DNA of 10,326 nucleotides. Source: an uncultured Christensenellaceae bacterium. Its GTDB lineage: Bacteria; Bacillota; Clostridia; Christensenellales; UBA1242. Below the pieces are notes generated by a model that saw only the letters and a list, made by a program, of their open reading frames with translations, did not search any database and was not told the DNA's origin. This document shows positions 1 to 6,690 of the stretch, in pieces (the first letter of the stretch is position 1; every line of letters starts with the position of its first letter). The stretch covers positions 1 to 10,326 of the forward strand of contig CAJULT010000022.1 of the NCBI GenBank assembly GCA_910587225.1. Reading direction: 5' to 3'. Made by a program: the position numbers and the translations under genes.

Positions 1-24
1 CCCTACACGACGCTCTTCCGATCT
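1..24 (+). other. Illumina TruSeq adapter remnant
   Basis: The first 24 bases equal the 3' part of the standard Illumina TruSeq universal adapter, ending in the familiar CTCTTCCGATCT. Genomic sequence appears to start at base 25. This is untrimmed library adapter at a contig end and not biology. Confidence 0.96.
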
Positions 25-63
25 TTTATTTATATGTTATTATTTATCTATCTGGGGGAACAA

Positions 64-492
64 ATGATTAAAATTTGTTACGTTTGCACCGGAGGCACTT
101 GCAGATCAATCATGGCTGAAAGGCTTACAAAAATGCATCTTAAAAAAAATAAAATTGAAGGCATAAAAGCATCTTCCTGTGGTATAAATGCGCAGGGCGA
201 AAATATTGCAAAAAATGCTCAGATTGCTTTGAAAAAAATGGGTGCGAGTGGTGCAAAGCATAAAGCAGTTAAACTTAAGAAAATTGACAGCGGCACGCTT
301 TATGTTGTTATGTCAGAATATCATAGGCAGTTTATTTCGGGGAAAGTTATTTCAATGAAAGATTTAATTGGACATGATATTTTAGATCCCTATGGGCAGG
401 ATGAGAAAACATATTACGAGTGCGCACTTGAGATTGACAGTGGCGTACGAATACTTTTAAATAAAATTTTAAAAATGGAGAGTGGATTATGA
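64..492 (+). CDS. ywlE: Low-molecular-weight phosphatase, YwlE-type protein-arginine phosphatase
   Basis: This is a cytoplasmic phosphatase of the low-molecular-weight PTP fold. The P-loop near the N terminus has the CX5R signature with Cys8 as nucleophile and Arg14 binding phosphate, followed by Ser15; the general acid is Asp108 in a DPYG motif. Thr12 sits where Bacillus YwlE has the Thr that selects phospho-arginine over phospho-tyrosine, whereas classical members have Ile, so arginine phosphatase is the better call. Odd points are Gly11 in place of the conserved P-loop Asn, and Ile in place of Pro after Arg-Ser. The start at 64 follows a GGGGGAA ribosome binding site. An in-frame ATG at 34 would add ten residues ahead of the family's usual N terminus and is less likely. 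The product is 142 residues, within family range. Its stop overlaps the rpiB start by ATGA, and Bacillus subtilis has the same ywlE-rpiB order. Confidence 0.88.
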   Translation: MIKICYVCTGGTCRSIMAERLTKMHLKKNKIEGIKASSCGINAQGENIAKNAQIALKKMGASGAKHKAVKLKKIDSGTLYVVMSEYHRQFISGKVISMKDLIGHDILDPYGQDEKTYYECALEIDSGVRILLNKILKMESGL

Positions 493-911
493 TTATTTTA
501 GCTAGTGACCATGCAGGCTACGCTTTAAAAGAGGAAATTAAAAAATTCCTAAACAAAGAAAATATTATAGCGATTGATGTTGGATGTTACAGTCGTGAAC
601 TTGCTGATGATTATCCAGACTACGCAAAAGCTGCTAATACCAAAGTTTTGGAAGATCCACGCAATGTCGGCATTTATATCTGCGGAACTGGCGTCGGTAT
701 GAGTATAGCTGCAAATCGCAATGCCAAAATACGTGCTGCGCTTTGCCTTTCTACAAACGTGGCAGAGCTTGCAAGGGCGCAAAATGACGCCAATGTTTTG
801 GTTTTGCCGGGAAGAAGTATGAAACCTAAAAAAGCAATTAAGATTGTTAAGGTATTTTTGACTACCGATTTTGAGGGAGGACGTCACGCAAGACGACTGA
901 AAAAATTGTAG
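489..911 (+). CDS. rpiB: Ribose-5-phosphate isomerase B
   Basis: RpiB interconverts ribose 5-phosphate and ribulose 5-phosphate in the non-oxidative pentose phosphate pathway. The 140-residue length is normal for the LacA/RpiB family. Visible motifs are ASDHAG at residues 5-10, the catalytic-base region CGTGVGMSIAAN at 65-76 with Cys65, and the C-terminal GGRH (130-133) with Arg136, which hold phosphate in known structures. At residue 98 the codon is CAA (Gln) where E. coli RpiB has the His of its RQHND motif, which is assigned to sugar ring opening; the following Asn-Asp is kept. The start overlaps the ywlE stop and is served by GGAGAG just upstream, so the two are translationally coupled. 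LacA/LacB galactose-6-phosphate isomerase subunits are relatives, but the single gene and its partner ywlE favour RpiB. Confidence 0.92.
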   Translation: MIILASDHAGYALKEEIKKFLNKENIIAIDVGCYSRELADDYPDYAKAANTKVLEDPRNVGIYICGTGVGMSIAANRNAKIRAALCLSTNVAELARAQNDANVLVLPGRSMKPKKAIKIVKVFLTTDFEGGRHARRLKKL

Positions 912-920
912 GAGGAAGAA

Positions 921-1685
921 ATGATTAAAATCTTAATGCCAGTTACTTCAAGGCCAGAAGAGTATCTTAAGTGCGCGCAGGAGGTTTGCCCACTTGGGGA
1001 GCTTATAATAGGCGTAACACGTTCTATCGCCGAGAAGTATGATTTTAAAGTAAGCGGGGCGGTTGTTAAAGTTTACGAAGACGGAAGCTGCGATGAGGAA
1101 ATTTTAAATGCGCTGCAACCTCTTCTTGACGGATCTGCAACTCTTGTTGCGCGTAAACCTTTTACAAAGGACGAGTTGAACGCTTTTATAAATAATGGCA
1201 ATCAGATAGTGGTGTCGAAGAAAAAGACGAGAGGTAAGTTTGCACAATTTTTCGTAAATTTGGGTAAGAAAATTGTGAAGGCGTTATTTGGAGTTAATTT
1301 ATTCAACGGTAGTAGCAGTCTTATCTATTTTGGGGATGAGGCGGCAAATGTGCTTGCAAGTGTGAACAACTTTTCATATTCAACTCGCATAGATAGATGG
1401 AAAGGTTATACAAAGGGGGCAGAGCCTACTTCAAGTCAGGATAATAAGATTTCTCATGATAAGAAGAACCTACTAGGTTTACTTCTTGGCGGAATTGGAA
1501 GTTTTATAGTAGGAGCTCTCGTGACTACGCTTTGCCTTTTATTTGCAAAAGTGAACATTATTGGAGCGCTACTTATTGCTTGTCTTGACGTTATTTGTCT
1601 ATGCGTTGGCGGATTACTAATAATTGCGTATATTTTTAATAACAAATTTGGCAATAAACATTATAAAACAGCTATTGAAGCTTAA
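921..1685 (+). CDS. Degenerate GT2-like membrane protein with two C-terminal helices
   Basis: I do not recognise a named family with certainty. Residues 1-155 read like a worn-down GT-A (family 2) glycosyltransferase domain: an N-terminal beta-strand-like start, then the segment at 75-145 that follows the GT2 layout of an acidic motif, a variable helix, VV-S-K-K-K-TRG, an amphipathic helix and a Gly-rich stretch. Where active enzymes carry DXD or DLQDPPE, this protein has ARKPFT, so no metal-binding acidic pair is visible. Residues 156-182 are a polar linker. Two hydrophobic helices follow (about 184-208 and 211-239), as in GtrB/DPM1-type polyprenyl-phosphate sugar transferases, which also carry two C-terminal membrane helices. 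The start at 921 has AGGAGG six bases ahead and lies 9 bases after rpiB. It is cotranscribed with rpiB and gapA. Catalytic function is doubtful; the GT2 relation is inference. Confidence 0.72.
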   Translation: MIKILMPVTSRPEEYLKCAQEVCPLGELIIGVTRSIAEKYDFKVSGAVVKVYEDGSCDEEILNALQPLLDGSATLVARKPFTKDELNAFINNGNQIVVSKKKTRGKFAQFFVNLGKKIVKALFGVNLFNGSSSLIYFGDEAANVLASVNNFSYSTRIDRWKGYTKGAEPTSSQDNKISHDKKNLLGLLLGGIGSFIVGALVTTLCLLFAKVNIIGALLIACLDVICLCVGGLLIIAYIFNNKFGNKHYKTAIEA

Positions 1686-1702
1686 TAAGGAGAGTTTTAG
1701 TT

Positions 1703-2707
1703 ATGAAAAAAGTCAAAATTGGTATCAATGGGTTTGGAAGAATTGGTCGCCTCGTGGCAAGGGTTTGTGCAAATAGAGAAGACGCGGTGGTTGTTGCCGT
1801 TAACGACCCATTTATCGACCTTGAATATGCGCAGTATCAGATGATGCATGATACAATTCATGGTAAATTTAACGGAACTTGCATTGTAAAGGATGGAAAG
1901 CTTTATGTTAATCGTAAGCCGATTGCTTTTTTTGCAGAAATGCAACCTTCTCAAATTCCTTGGAAGGATTACGATGTCGATGTTGTAATCGAAGCGACTG
2001 GGAAATTTACCAAACTTGAAGATGCAAGTTTGCACTTAAAGGGTGGAGCTAAGAAAGTAATTATATCAGCTCCCGGCAAAAATGGCGTGCCTATGTTTGT
2101 TATGGGTGTTAACGAAAACGAATATAAGAAAGATATGCTTGTAGTTTCAAATGCATCTTGCACTACAAATTGTTTAGCACCGCTGGCAAAAGTTATCAAT
2201 GACAACTTTGGAATTAAAGAGGGGCTTATGACGACTGTTCACTCTGTGACTGCAACTCAGCTTACGGTTGACGGTTCTACCAAGAAAGATTGGAGAGCAG
2301 GAAGAGCAGCATCATACAATATCATTCCTTCCTCTACTGGCGCGGCTAAGGCAGTGGGAGAAGTTATACCAAGTTTAAAGGGAAAGCTTACTGGGATGAG
2401 TTTCCGTGTGCCAACCTTGGATGTTTCGGCAGTTGATCTCACATGCACACTTGAAAAGCAGTGCACTTATGCCGAGATTGTAAAAGCAGTTAAAAAAGCT
2501 GCAAAAGGTGAAATGGCTGGCGTGCTTGCTGTAACCGAAGAAGATGTTGTATCAAGTGATTTTATCACAGATCCTCATACCTGCATATTTGATGTTAAGG
2601 CAGGGATTATGCTTAATCCGCATTTTGTTAAACTTGTGGCTTGGTATGATAACGAATGGGGTTATTCAAATAAGACGGTCGATTTGGCTGTTCATATCTC
2701 AAAATAG
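1703..2707 (+). CDS. gapA: Glyceraldehyde-3-phosphate dehydrogenase, type I
   Basis: This is the glycolytic enzyme that oxidises glyceraldehyde 3-phosphate with NAD and phosphate to 1,3-bisphosphoglycerate. The 334 residues match the family length. The Rossmann motif INGFGRIGR is at 8-16, Asp35 in VNDPF indicates NAD over NADP, the catalytic motif SNASCTTN has Cys153, the base is His180, and the C-terminal WYDNEWGYSN is at 314-323. Details such as NDPFIDL, TATQ-TVDG, the GRAAS-NIIPSSTGAAKAVG segment and GMSFRVPT resemble the GapA/GapC lineage of gammaproteobacteria, Bacteroidetes and eukaryotes more than the classic Bacillus GapA. Translation starts at 1703 after AAGGAGAG, 17 bases past the upstream stop. 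It lies mid-operon; no separate promoter is evident immediately upstream. Apparently complete, with no missing key residue. Confidence 0.97.
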   Translation: MKKVKIGINGFGRIGRLVARVCANREDAVVVAVNDPFIDLEYAQYQMMHDTIHGKFNGTCIVKDGKLYVNRKPIAFFAEMQPSQIPWKDYDVDVVIEATGKFTKLEDASLHLKGGAKKVIISAPGKNGVPMFVMGVNENEYKKDMLVVSNASCTTNCLAPLAKVINDNFGIKEGLMTTVHSVTATQLTVDGSTKKDWRAGRAASYNIIPSSTGAAKAVGEVIPSLKGKLTGMSFRVPTLDVSAVDLTCTLEKQCTYAEIVKAVKKAAKGEMAGVLAVTEEDVVSSDFITDPHTCIFDVKAGIMLNPHFVKLVAWYDNEWGYSNKTVDLAVHISK

Positions 2708-2715
2708 GAGGAGTT

Positions 2716-3021
2716 ATGCAGGACAATAAAGATAAAACTACTATGGCTACAAAAAAAGATTGGGGCTACCATAAGATTATTGAATTTTGTGCCTATATCG
2801 GAACAGCATGCATTGCAATAGCCCTCGTGCTTAGTGCAATATTTAAAGGGCAGGGAGATTTATTTCGCGCCTTTAATATTGTAGGTCAGGCAATCGCCTA
2901 TATTTTGGCTATGGTACTTGCGGCTGGTTGGGTTAAACGCAAAAAGCATGTGGCATGGCTAGTATGCTATCTTGTTTTTGTGGTAGTGATTATTGTCATG
3001 TATGTTGTAACGCTTGTTTGA
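2716..3021 (+). CDS. Small membrane protein, three predicted helices
   Basis: Unrecognised 101-residue protein. A charged N terminus (residues 1-20, rich in Lys and Asp) precedes three hydrophobic segments at about 21-43, 53-73 and 79-101. The short Lys/Arg-rich turn WVKRKKH after the second helix suggests a cytoplasmic loop there by the positive-inside rule. The start at 2716 is set by AGGAGGAG at 2706-2713, which overlaps the gapA stop codon; the internal ATG at 2743 has no ribosome binding site. Its stop overlaps the next start as TGATG, so the pair is probably coupled and the products may form a complex. No catalytic motif is visible and no function is proposed. Confidence 0.78.
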   Translation: MQDNKDKTTMATKKDWGYHKIIEFCAYIGTACIAIALVLSAIFKGQGDLFRAFNIVGQAIAYILAMVLAAGWVKRKKHVAWLVCYLVFVVVIIVMYVVTLV

Positions 3022-3392
3022 TGAGAAATTTTATTGTATCAATTGTACTTGCCGCTTTAATAATTATAAGCGGTCTATTAAATAAAACATGGGCAGGTTT
3101 TTATTATTTTGCCCTAGTTTTTGCCTGTCTTTTGGGCTTGTATTGGGCGGTAATACTTATAATACGATACATAGAAGATTTTCATAAAAATACTGAGGAG
3201 AAATACAACTTATATATTGCTAAACTTGTAAACAGGACAACCTTAACCTTAGAGCAGATAAATATGAGCCCTAAACTTTATAAGAAAAAGTTTCGACGCT
3301 CACTTTGGAAGGAGAAGTGCAAGGCACTACTGCCTATAAGTTTTGCGTTAGGAGTTTTTATTGTTTGTTTGGTGTTTATTTTTATTCGATAA
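3021..3392 (+). CDS. Small membrane protein coupled to the upstream gene
   Basis: Unrecognised 123-residue membrane protein. Hydrophobic segments lie at about 4-20, 25-49 and 104-122. Between the second and third is a polar, mostly basic stretch (about 50-102) likely to face the cytoplasm. The chosen ATG at 3021 overlaps the preceding stop (TGATG), which argues for translational coupling. An earlier in-frame ATG at 2955 lies deep inside the upstream gene and would add a Cys-rich peptide with no support. It is the last gene of the ywlE-rpiB-gapA operon and is followed by a hairpin at 3401. Function unknown; the pairing with its neighbour is the only contextual clue. Confidence 0.75.
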   Translation: MRNFIVSIVLAALIIISGLLNKTWAGFYYFALVFACLLGLYWAVILIIRYIEDFHKNTEEKYNLYIAKLVNRTTLTLEQINMSPKLYKKKFRRSLWKEKCKALLPISFALGVFIVCLVFIFIR

Positions 3393-3400
3393 GAAAATTC

Positions 3401-3430
3401 GCCACAAACTAACATTTTTAGGTGGCATTT
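3401..3430 (+). terminator. Possible weak terminator after the gapA operon
   Basis: GCCAC (3401-3405) can pair with GTGGC (3422-3426), with an inner CTAA/TTAG stem (3409-3412 with 3418-3421), followed by ATTTTAG. The stem is broken by an AAA bulge and the T-run is short, so termination may be partial. Its place between the operon end and the tig promoter supports the call. Confidence 0.4.
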
Positions 3431-3433
3431 TAG

Positions 3434-3462
3434 TTGTAATGCTGCTTAAATTGTGATATAAT
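3434..3462 (+). promoter_or_regulatory. Promoter of tig-clpP-clpX
   Basis: A TTGTAA box (3434-3439), a 17-base spacer and a perfect TATAAT (3457-3462) preceded by an extended -10 TG (3454-3455) make a good sigma-A promoter. Transcription should start near 3469, leaving a leader of about 23 bases with AGGAG at 3481-3485. This placement rules out the in-frame TTG at 3468 as the tig start. No CtsR or HrcA-like operator repeat is evident around it. Confidence 0.75.
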
Positions 3463-3491
3463 AACGATTGAATTTGCAAAAGGAGAAAGAT

Positions 3492-4763
3492 ATGTACAAA
3501 TACACAAAAAAAGACAAAGTAGGTGAGCTTAAAGTAACAATTTCTGCTAAGGAATTTGACGAAGCTTGCGAGCGTGCTTACGAGAAAAACAAAGGAAAAT
3601 ACAAGGTTCAAGGTTTCCGCAATGGCAAAGCGCCTAGAAAGGTTATTGAAAAGAACTATGGCGACACAGTTTTCTTTGATGACGCTTTTGATGAAGTTAT
3701 TTCAAAGGAGTATTCCGACTTCCTTATGAAAAATAAGGATGTTAAACCTGCTTCTATGCCAAGAGTTAATATGGACAGCTTTACTGCTGATAAGGGCATT
3801 GTGGCAACTCTTACTTTTGACCTTATGCCAGAGGTTGAGCTTGGCGACATTAAAGCGCTAAAAGCTAAAAAGAAAGCAGCCAAAGTAGATGACAAGATGG
3901 TGGAAGAAGAGCTTAACAGACTTGTTTCGTCACATGCTCGTTATGAAGCGAAAGAGGGCAAGGCTGAAAACGGTGACTTTGTTACCATTGATTTCAGTGG
4001 CGCTGTTGATGGCAAAAAATTTGAGGGTGGCACTGCTAAGGATTACAGACTTGAACTTGGCTCTCATACCTTTATTGATGGCTTTGAAGCTCAAATTGAA
4101 GGAATGGAATTAGGACAGGAGCGTGACATAAATGTTACCTTCCCAGAGCTTTATCATGAAGAGAGCTTAAAAGGTAAACCAGCAGTATTTACTGTTAAAC
4201 TTAACAAGATTGAAAAGAAAGAGCTTCCTGCTTTAGATGACAACTTTATTTCAAATTCGACCGAATTTGAAACTCTTGATGAATATAAAAACAGTGTTAA
4301 GGAAAGACTTGCTTTAGACGCTGACAAGAGAGCGGAAAATGATTATGAAAACGCACTTATTGAGGAGATTGTATCACTTAGCAAGGTTGAACTTCCTCAC
4401 TCACTTGTTCATGATGAAGCGCATTATATGATGCACAATTTTGAACATCGCCTTGAAAGTCAAGGTATGAAACTTGATGATTATCTTAAATATACAGGTA
4501 TGACACATGATCAGTTCCATGACAAAATGGAAGGTGACGCAGAGAAGCAACTTAAGACAAGACTTGTTCTTCAAAAGATTGTTGCAGATAACAAACTTGA
4601 AGCAACCGAAAAAGATGTTGATGCCAAGGTTGAAGTTTATGCTTGTCAATATGGCATGAGCGCGGCAGACCTTAAGAAAAACATGACACAAGAAGACATT
4701 GCTTATTTTGAAAATGAAGCACTTATGGACAAAGTAATCGCACTTTTGAAGGCTGGAAAATAA
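3492..4763 (+). CDS. tig: Trigger factor, ribosome-associated chaperone and prolyl isomerase
   Basis: Trigger factor binds the ribosome exit tunnel and shields nascent chains. The product has 423 residues, close to the usual 430. The N-terminal ribosome-binding domain (about 1-115) carries the signature GFRNGKAPRKVIEKNYG at 41-57. The FKBP-type peptidyl-prolyl isomerase domain spans about 150-245, including VTIDFSGAVDGKKFEGG and the later GMELGQE-RDINVTFPE stretch. The helical C-terminal arms that form the substrate cradle follow to the end. The start at 3492 has AGGAG six bases ahead and fits the mapped promoter. Leucine is encoded by CTT in 28 of 34 positions by hand count, an extreme preference that matches the tRNA-Leu(AAG) in this window. 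It is the first gene of the classic tig-clpP-clpX cluster. Confidence 0.96.
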   Translation: MYKYTKKDKVGELKVTISAKEFDEACERAYEKNKGKYKVQGFRNGKAPRKVIEKNYGDTVFFDDAFDEVISKEYSDFLMKNKDVKPASMPRVNMDSFTADKGIVATLTFDLMPEVELGDIKALKAKKKAAKVDDKMVEEELNRLVSSHARYEAKEGKAENGDFVTIDFSGAVDGKKFEGGTAKDYRLELGSHTFIDGFEAQIEGMELGQERDINVTFPELYHEESLKGKPAVFTVKLNKIEKKELPALDDNFISNSTEFETLDEYKNSVKERLALDADKRAENDYENALIEEIVSLSKVELPHSLVHDEAHYMMHNFEHRLESQGMKLDDYLKYTGMTHDQFHDKMEGDAEKQLKTRLVLQKIVADNKLEATEKDVDAKVEVYACQYGMSAADLKKNMTQEDIAYFENEALMDKVIALLKAGK

Positions 4764-4813
4764 AGCGAATAATTGCTTAGGAATAAAAGTAAATTAAATA
4801 GGGAGGCTATATT

Positions 4814-5404
4814 ATGTTAATACCTATGGTCGTTGATCAAAACGGAGCAGGAGAGAGATCATATGATATTTATTCAAGACTTCTTGAAGATCGTATTATC
4901 TTTTTAAATGGTGAGATTGATGATAATGTTGCAAACACAGTTATTGCGCAGCTTATCTACCTTGAAGGTAAGAACCCGGATAAAGATATATTCATTTATA
5001 TCAATAGCCCCGGCGGAAGCGTAAGTGCTGGACTTGCTATTTATGACACTATGAGATATATCAAGTGTGATGTGTCCACTATTTGCGTTGGGCTTGCTGC
5101 GTCAATGGCAGCCTTCCTGCTTGCTGGCGGAACTAAGGGAAAACGTTTTTCTCTTCCAAACAGCGAAGTTATGATTCATCAGCCTCTTGGTGGCGCTCAA
5201 GGACAAGCTAGTGATATCTTAATTCACGCAAAGCATATTGAAGCGATTAAAGCTAAGATGAATAAAATTTTAAGTGAAAACACTGGCACTCCGCTTGAAA
5301 AGGTGGAAAAGGATACTGACCGAGATAACTATATGACCGCAAAGGAGGCTAAAGATTACGGCATAATTGACGAAATCTTTGTTACGCGCAAGAAGACTAA
5401 ATAA
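4814..5404 (+). CDS. clpP: ATP-dependent Clp protease proteolytic subunit
   Basis: ClpP forms the double-heptamer serine protease chamber fed by ClpX (and ClpC where present). The 196 residues carry the full catalytic triad: Ser97 in GLAASMAA, His122 in MIHQP and Asp171 in DTDRDNYM. INSPGGSVSAG at 63-73 is the usual substrate-binding and oxyanion segment. LIPMVV at the N terminus resembles the Gram-positive type with little or no propeptide. GGGAGG at 4801-4806 sits seven bases before the start. The 50-base gap after tig has no clear terminator or promoter, so cotranscription is likely. Ten of its fifteen leucine codons are CTT. Confidence 0.98.
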   Translation: MLIPMVVDQNGAGERSYDIYSRLLEDRIIFLNGEIDDNVANTVIAQLIYLEGKNPDKDIFIYINSPGGSVSAGLAIYDTMRYIKCDVSTICVGLAASMAAFLLAGGTKGKRFSLPNSEVMIHQPLGGAQGQASDILIHAKHIEAIKAKMNKILSENTGTPLEKVEKDTDRDNYMTAKEAKDYGIIDEIFVTRKKTK

Positions 5405-5413
5405 GGAGGCTAT

Positions 5414-6676
5414 ATGTTAGACGAAGAAAGTTGCAGCTGCTCGTTTTGCGGCAAGAGTCAAAAGAACGTTAGAAAACTTGTTGCAAGTCCGGGCGGAGAG
5501 GCCTTTATTTGTGATGAGTGTATTGCGATTTGCCGAGATATTATGAAAGATGAGGAGAGAAAATCCTCTTTTGAAAAAATTGAACTTCCAACACCTGCGG
5601 AAATCAAAACTCAACTCGATGACTACATTGTAGGACAGGATGAGGCAAAGCGTGTGCTTGCAGTTGCTGTGTATAATCATTATAAGCGCATCAATTACAA
5701 CTTTGAAAGCGATGCAAATAAAGATATCGAACTTGAAAAGAGTAATATCTTAATGGTTGGGCCAACTGGCTCTGGTAAAACCTTGCTTGCAAAAACTTTG
5801 GCAAAGATATTGAAAGTTCCTTTCGCTTCTGCTGACGCAACTACGCTTACAGAGGCGGGGTATGTTGGGGACGATGTCGAAAACATACTTTTGAAACTTA
5901 TTCAAAATGCAGATTATGATATTGGCAAAGCTCAACGCGGAATTATCTACATTGATGAGATTGATAAGATTGCGAAGAAGACGCAAAATGTATCTATAAC
6001 TCGCGATGTTGCAGGCGAGGGCGTTCAGCAAGCGCTTCTCAAAATAATGGAAAGCACGGTTGCAAGCGTTCCGCCGCAGGGTGGGCGTAAGCATCCTCAA
6101 CAGGAAATGATTCAAATTGATACCACAAATATCTTGTTTATATGTGGCGGGGCTTTTGTGGGACTTGATAAAATAGTGGAAAATCGTATGAACGGGAATA
6201 GTGCTCTTGGCTTTAACGCCGAAGTTAAAGGTGAAAGCGATGGGAATAAGAGCGGCGAAATGGTTAAAAATGTGCAGCCGAATGACCTTATCAAATTCGG
6301 ACTTATTCCAGAGTTCATTGGTCGATTGCCAGTTGTTGTAGGGCTTAACGACCTTGATGAAGAGGCGCTTAGTAGAATTTTGACTGAACCTAAAAATTCA
6401 ATTATTAAGCAGTACAAGCTTATGTTCAAAATTGATGGCATTGACCTTGAATTTTCGCAGCCCGCGATTAAAGCAGTTGCTAAAAAGGCTATGGATTTGA
6501 AAACGGGAGCGCGAGGGCTTCGCACTATTCTTGAAAGTAAAATGAATAAGCTTATGTATGATGCACCTAGTCAAAAGAACATTGCTAAGATTGTAGTAAA
6601 CGATGACTTTATCGAAGTTGAAGATAAAGAGCCGGAAATTATAAAAATGGATACAAAGAAAAAAGAGGTTGTTTAA
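5414..6676 (+). CDS. clpX: ATP-dependent Clp protease ATP-binding subunit ClpX
   Basis: ClpX is the hexameric AAA+ unfoldase that threads substrates into ClpP. The 420 residues include the N-terminal zinc-binding dimerisation domain with Cys9, Cys12, Cys33 and Cys36, Walker A GPTGSGKT at 116-123, the pore loop GYVG at 149-152, Walker B IIYIDEID at 177-184, the RKH loop at 225-227, an LGF tripeptide at 265-267 that docks into ClpP, and sensor 2 GARGLR at 365-370. No motif is missing. AAGGAGG at 5403-5409 overlaps the clpP stop and gives the start at 5414; the same GGAGGCTAT leader is found before clpP. The stop codon lies inside the terminator hairpin that ends the operon. Confidence 0.98.
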   Translation: MLDEESCSCSFCGKSQKNVRKLVASPGGEAFICDECIAICRDIMKDEERKSSFEKIELPTPAEIKTQLDDYIVGQDEAKRVLAVAVYNHYKRINYNFESDANKDIELEKSNILMVGPTGSGKTLLAKTLAKILKVPFASADATTLTEAGYVGDDVENILLKLIQNADYDIGKAQRGIIYIDEIDKIAKKTQNVSITRDVAGEGVQQALLKIMESTVASVPPQGGRKHPQQEMIQIDTTNILFICGGAFVGLDKIVENRMNGNSALGFNAEVKGESDGNKSGEMVKNVQPNDLIKFGLIPEFIGRLPVVVGLNDLDEEALSRILTEPKNSIIKQYKLMFKIDGIDLEFSQPAIKAVAKKAMDLKTGARGLRTILESKMNKLMYDAPSQKNIAKIVVNDDFIEVEDKEPEIIKMDTKKKEVV

Positions 6677-6690
6677 CCTCTTTTATTATT
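6661..6690 (+). terminator. Bidirectional terminator between clpX and the convergent gene
   Basis: AAAAGAGGTT (6661-6670) and AACCTCTTTT (6675-6684) form a perfect 10-bp stem around a GTTT loop, with T-rich sequence on the + strand and an A-rich flank that gives T-rich RNA on the - strand. The hairpin contains the clpX stop codon and lies two bases from the stop of the opposing gene, so it can serve both. Confidence 0.85.

Noticed and set aside
34..63. Upstream in-frame ATG extending ywlE by ten residues
   Set aside because: The extra residues fall outside the family's N terminus, while GGGGGAA just before 64 fits the internal ATG.
3468..3491. TTG start for trigger factor
   Set aside because: It lies at the predicted transcription start with no room for a ribosome binding site; ATG at 3492 has AGGAG.
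4764..4813. Separate promoter or terminator between tig and clpP
   Set aside because: No hairpin and no paired -35/-10 boxes; cotranscription is simpler.
5750..6525. Long - strand open frames opposite clpX
   Set aside because: They are antisense to a fully conserved gene, have no ribosome binding sites and show no protein-like motifs.
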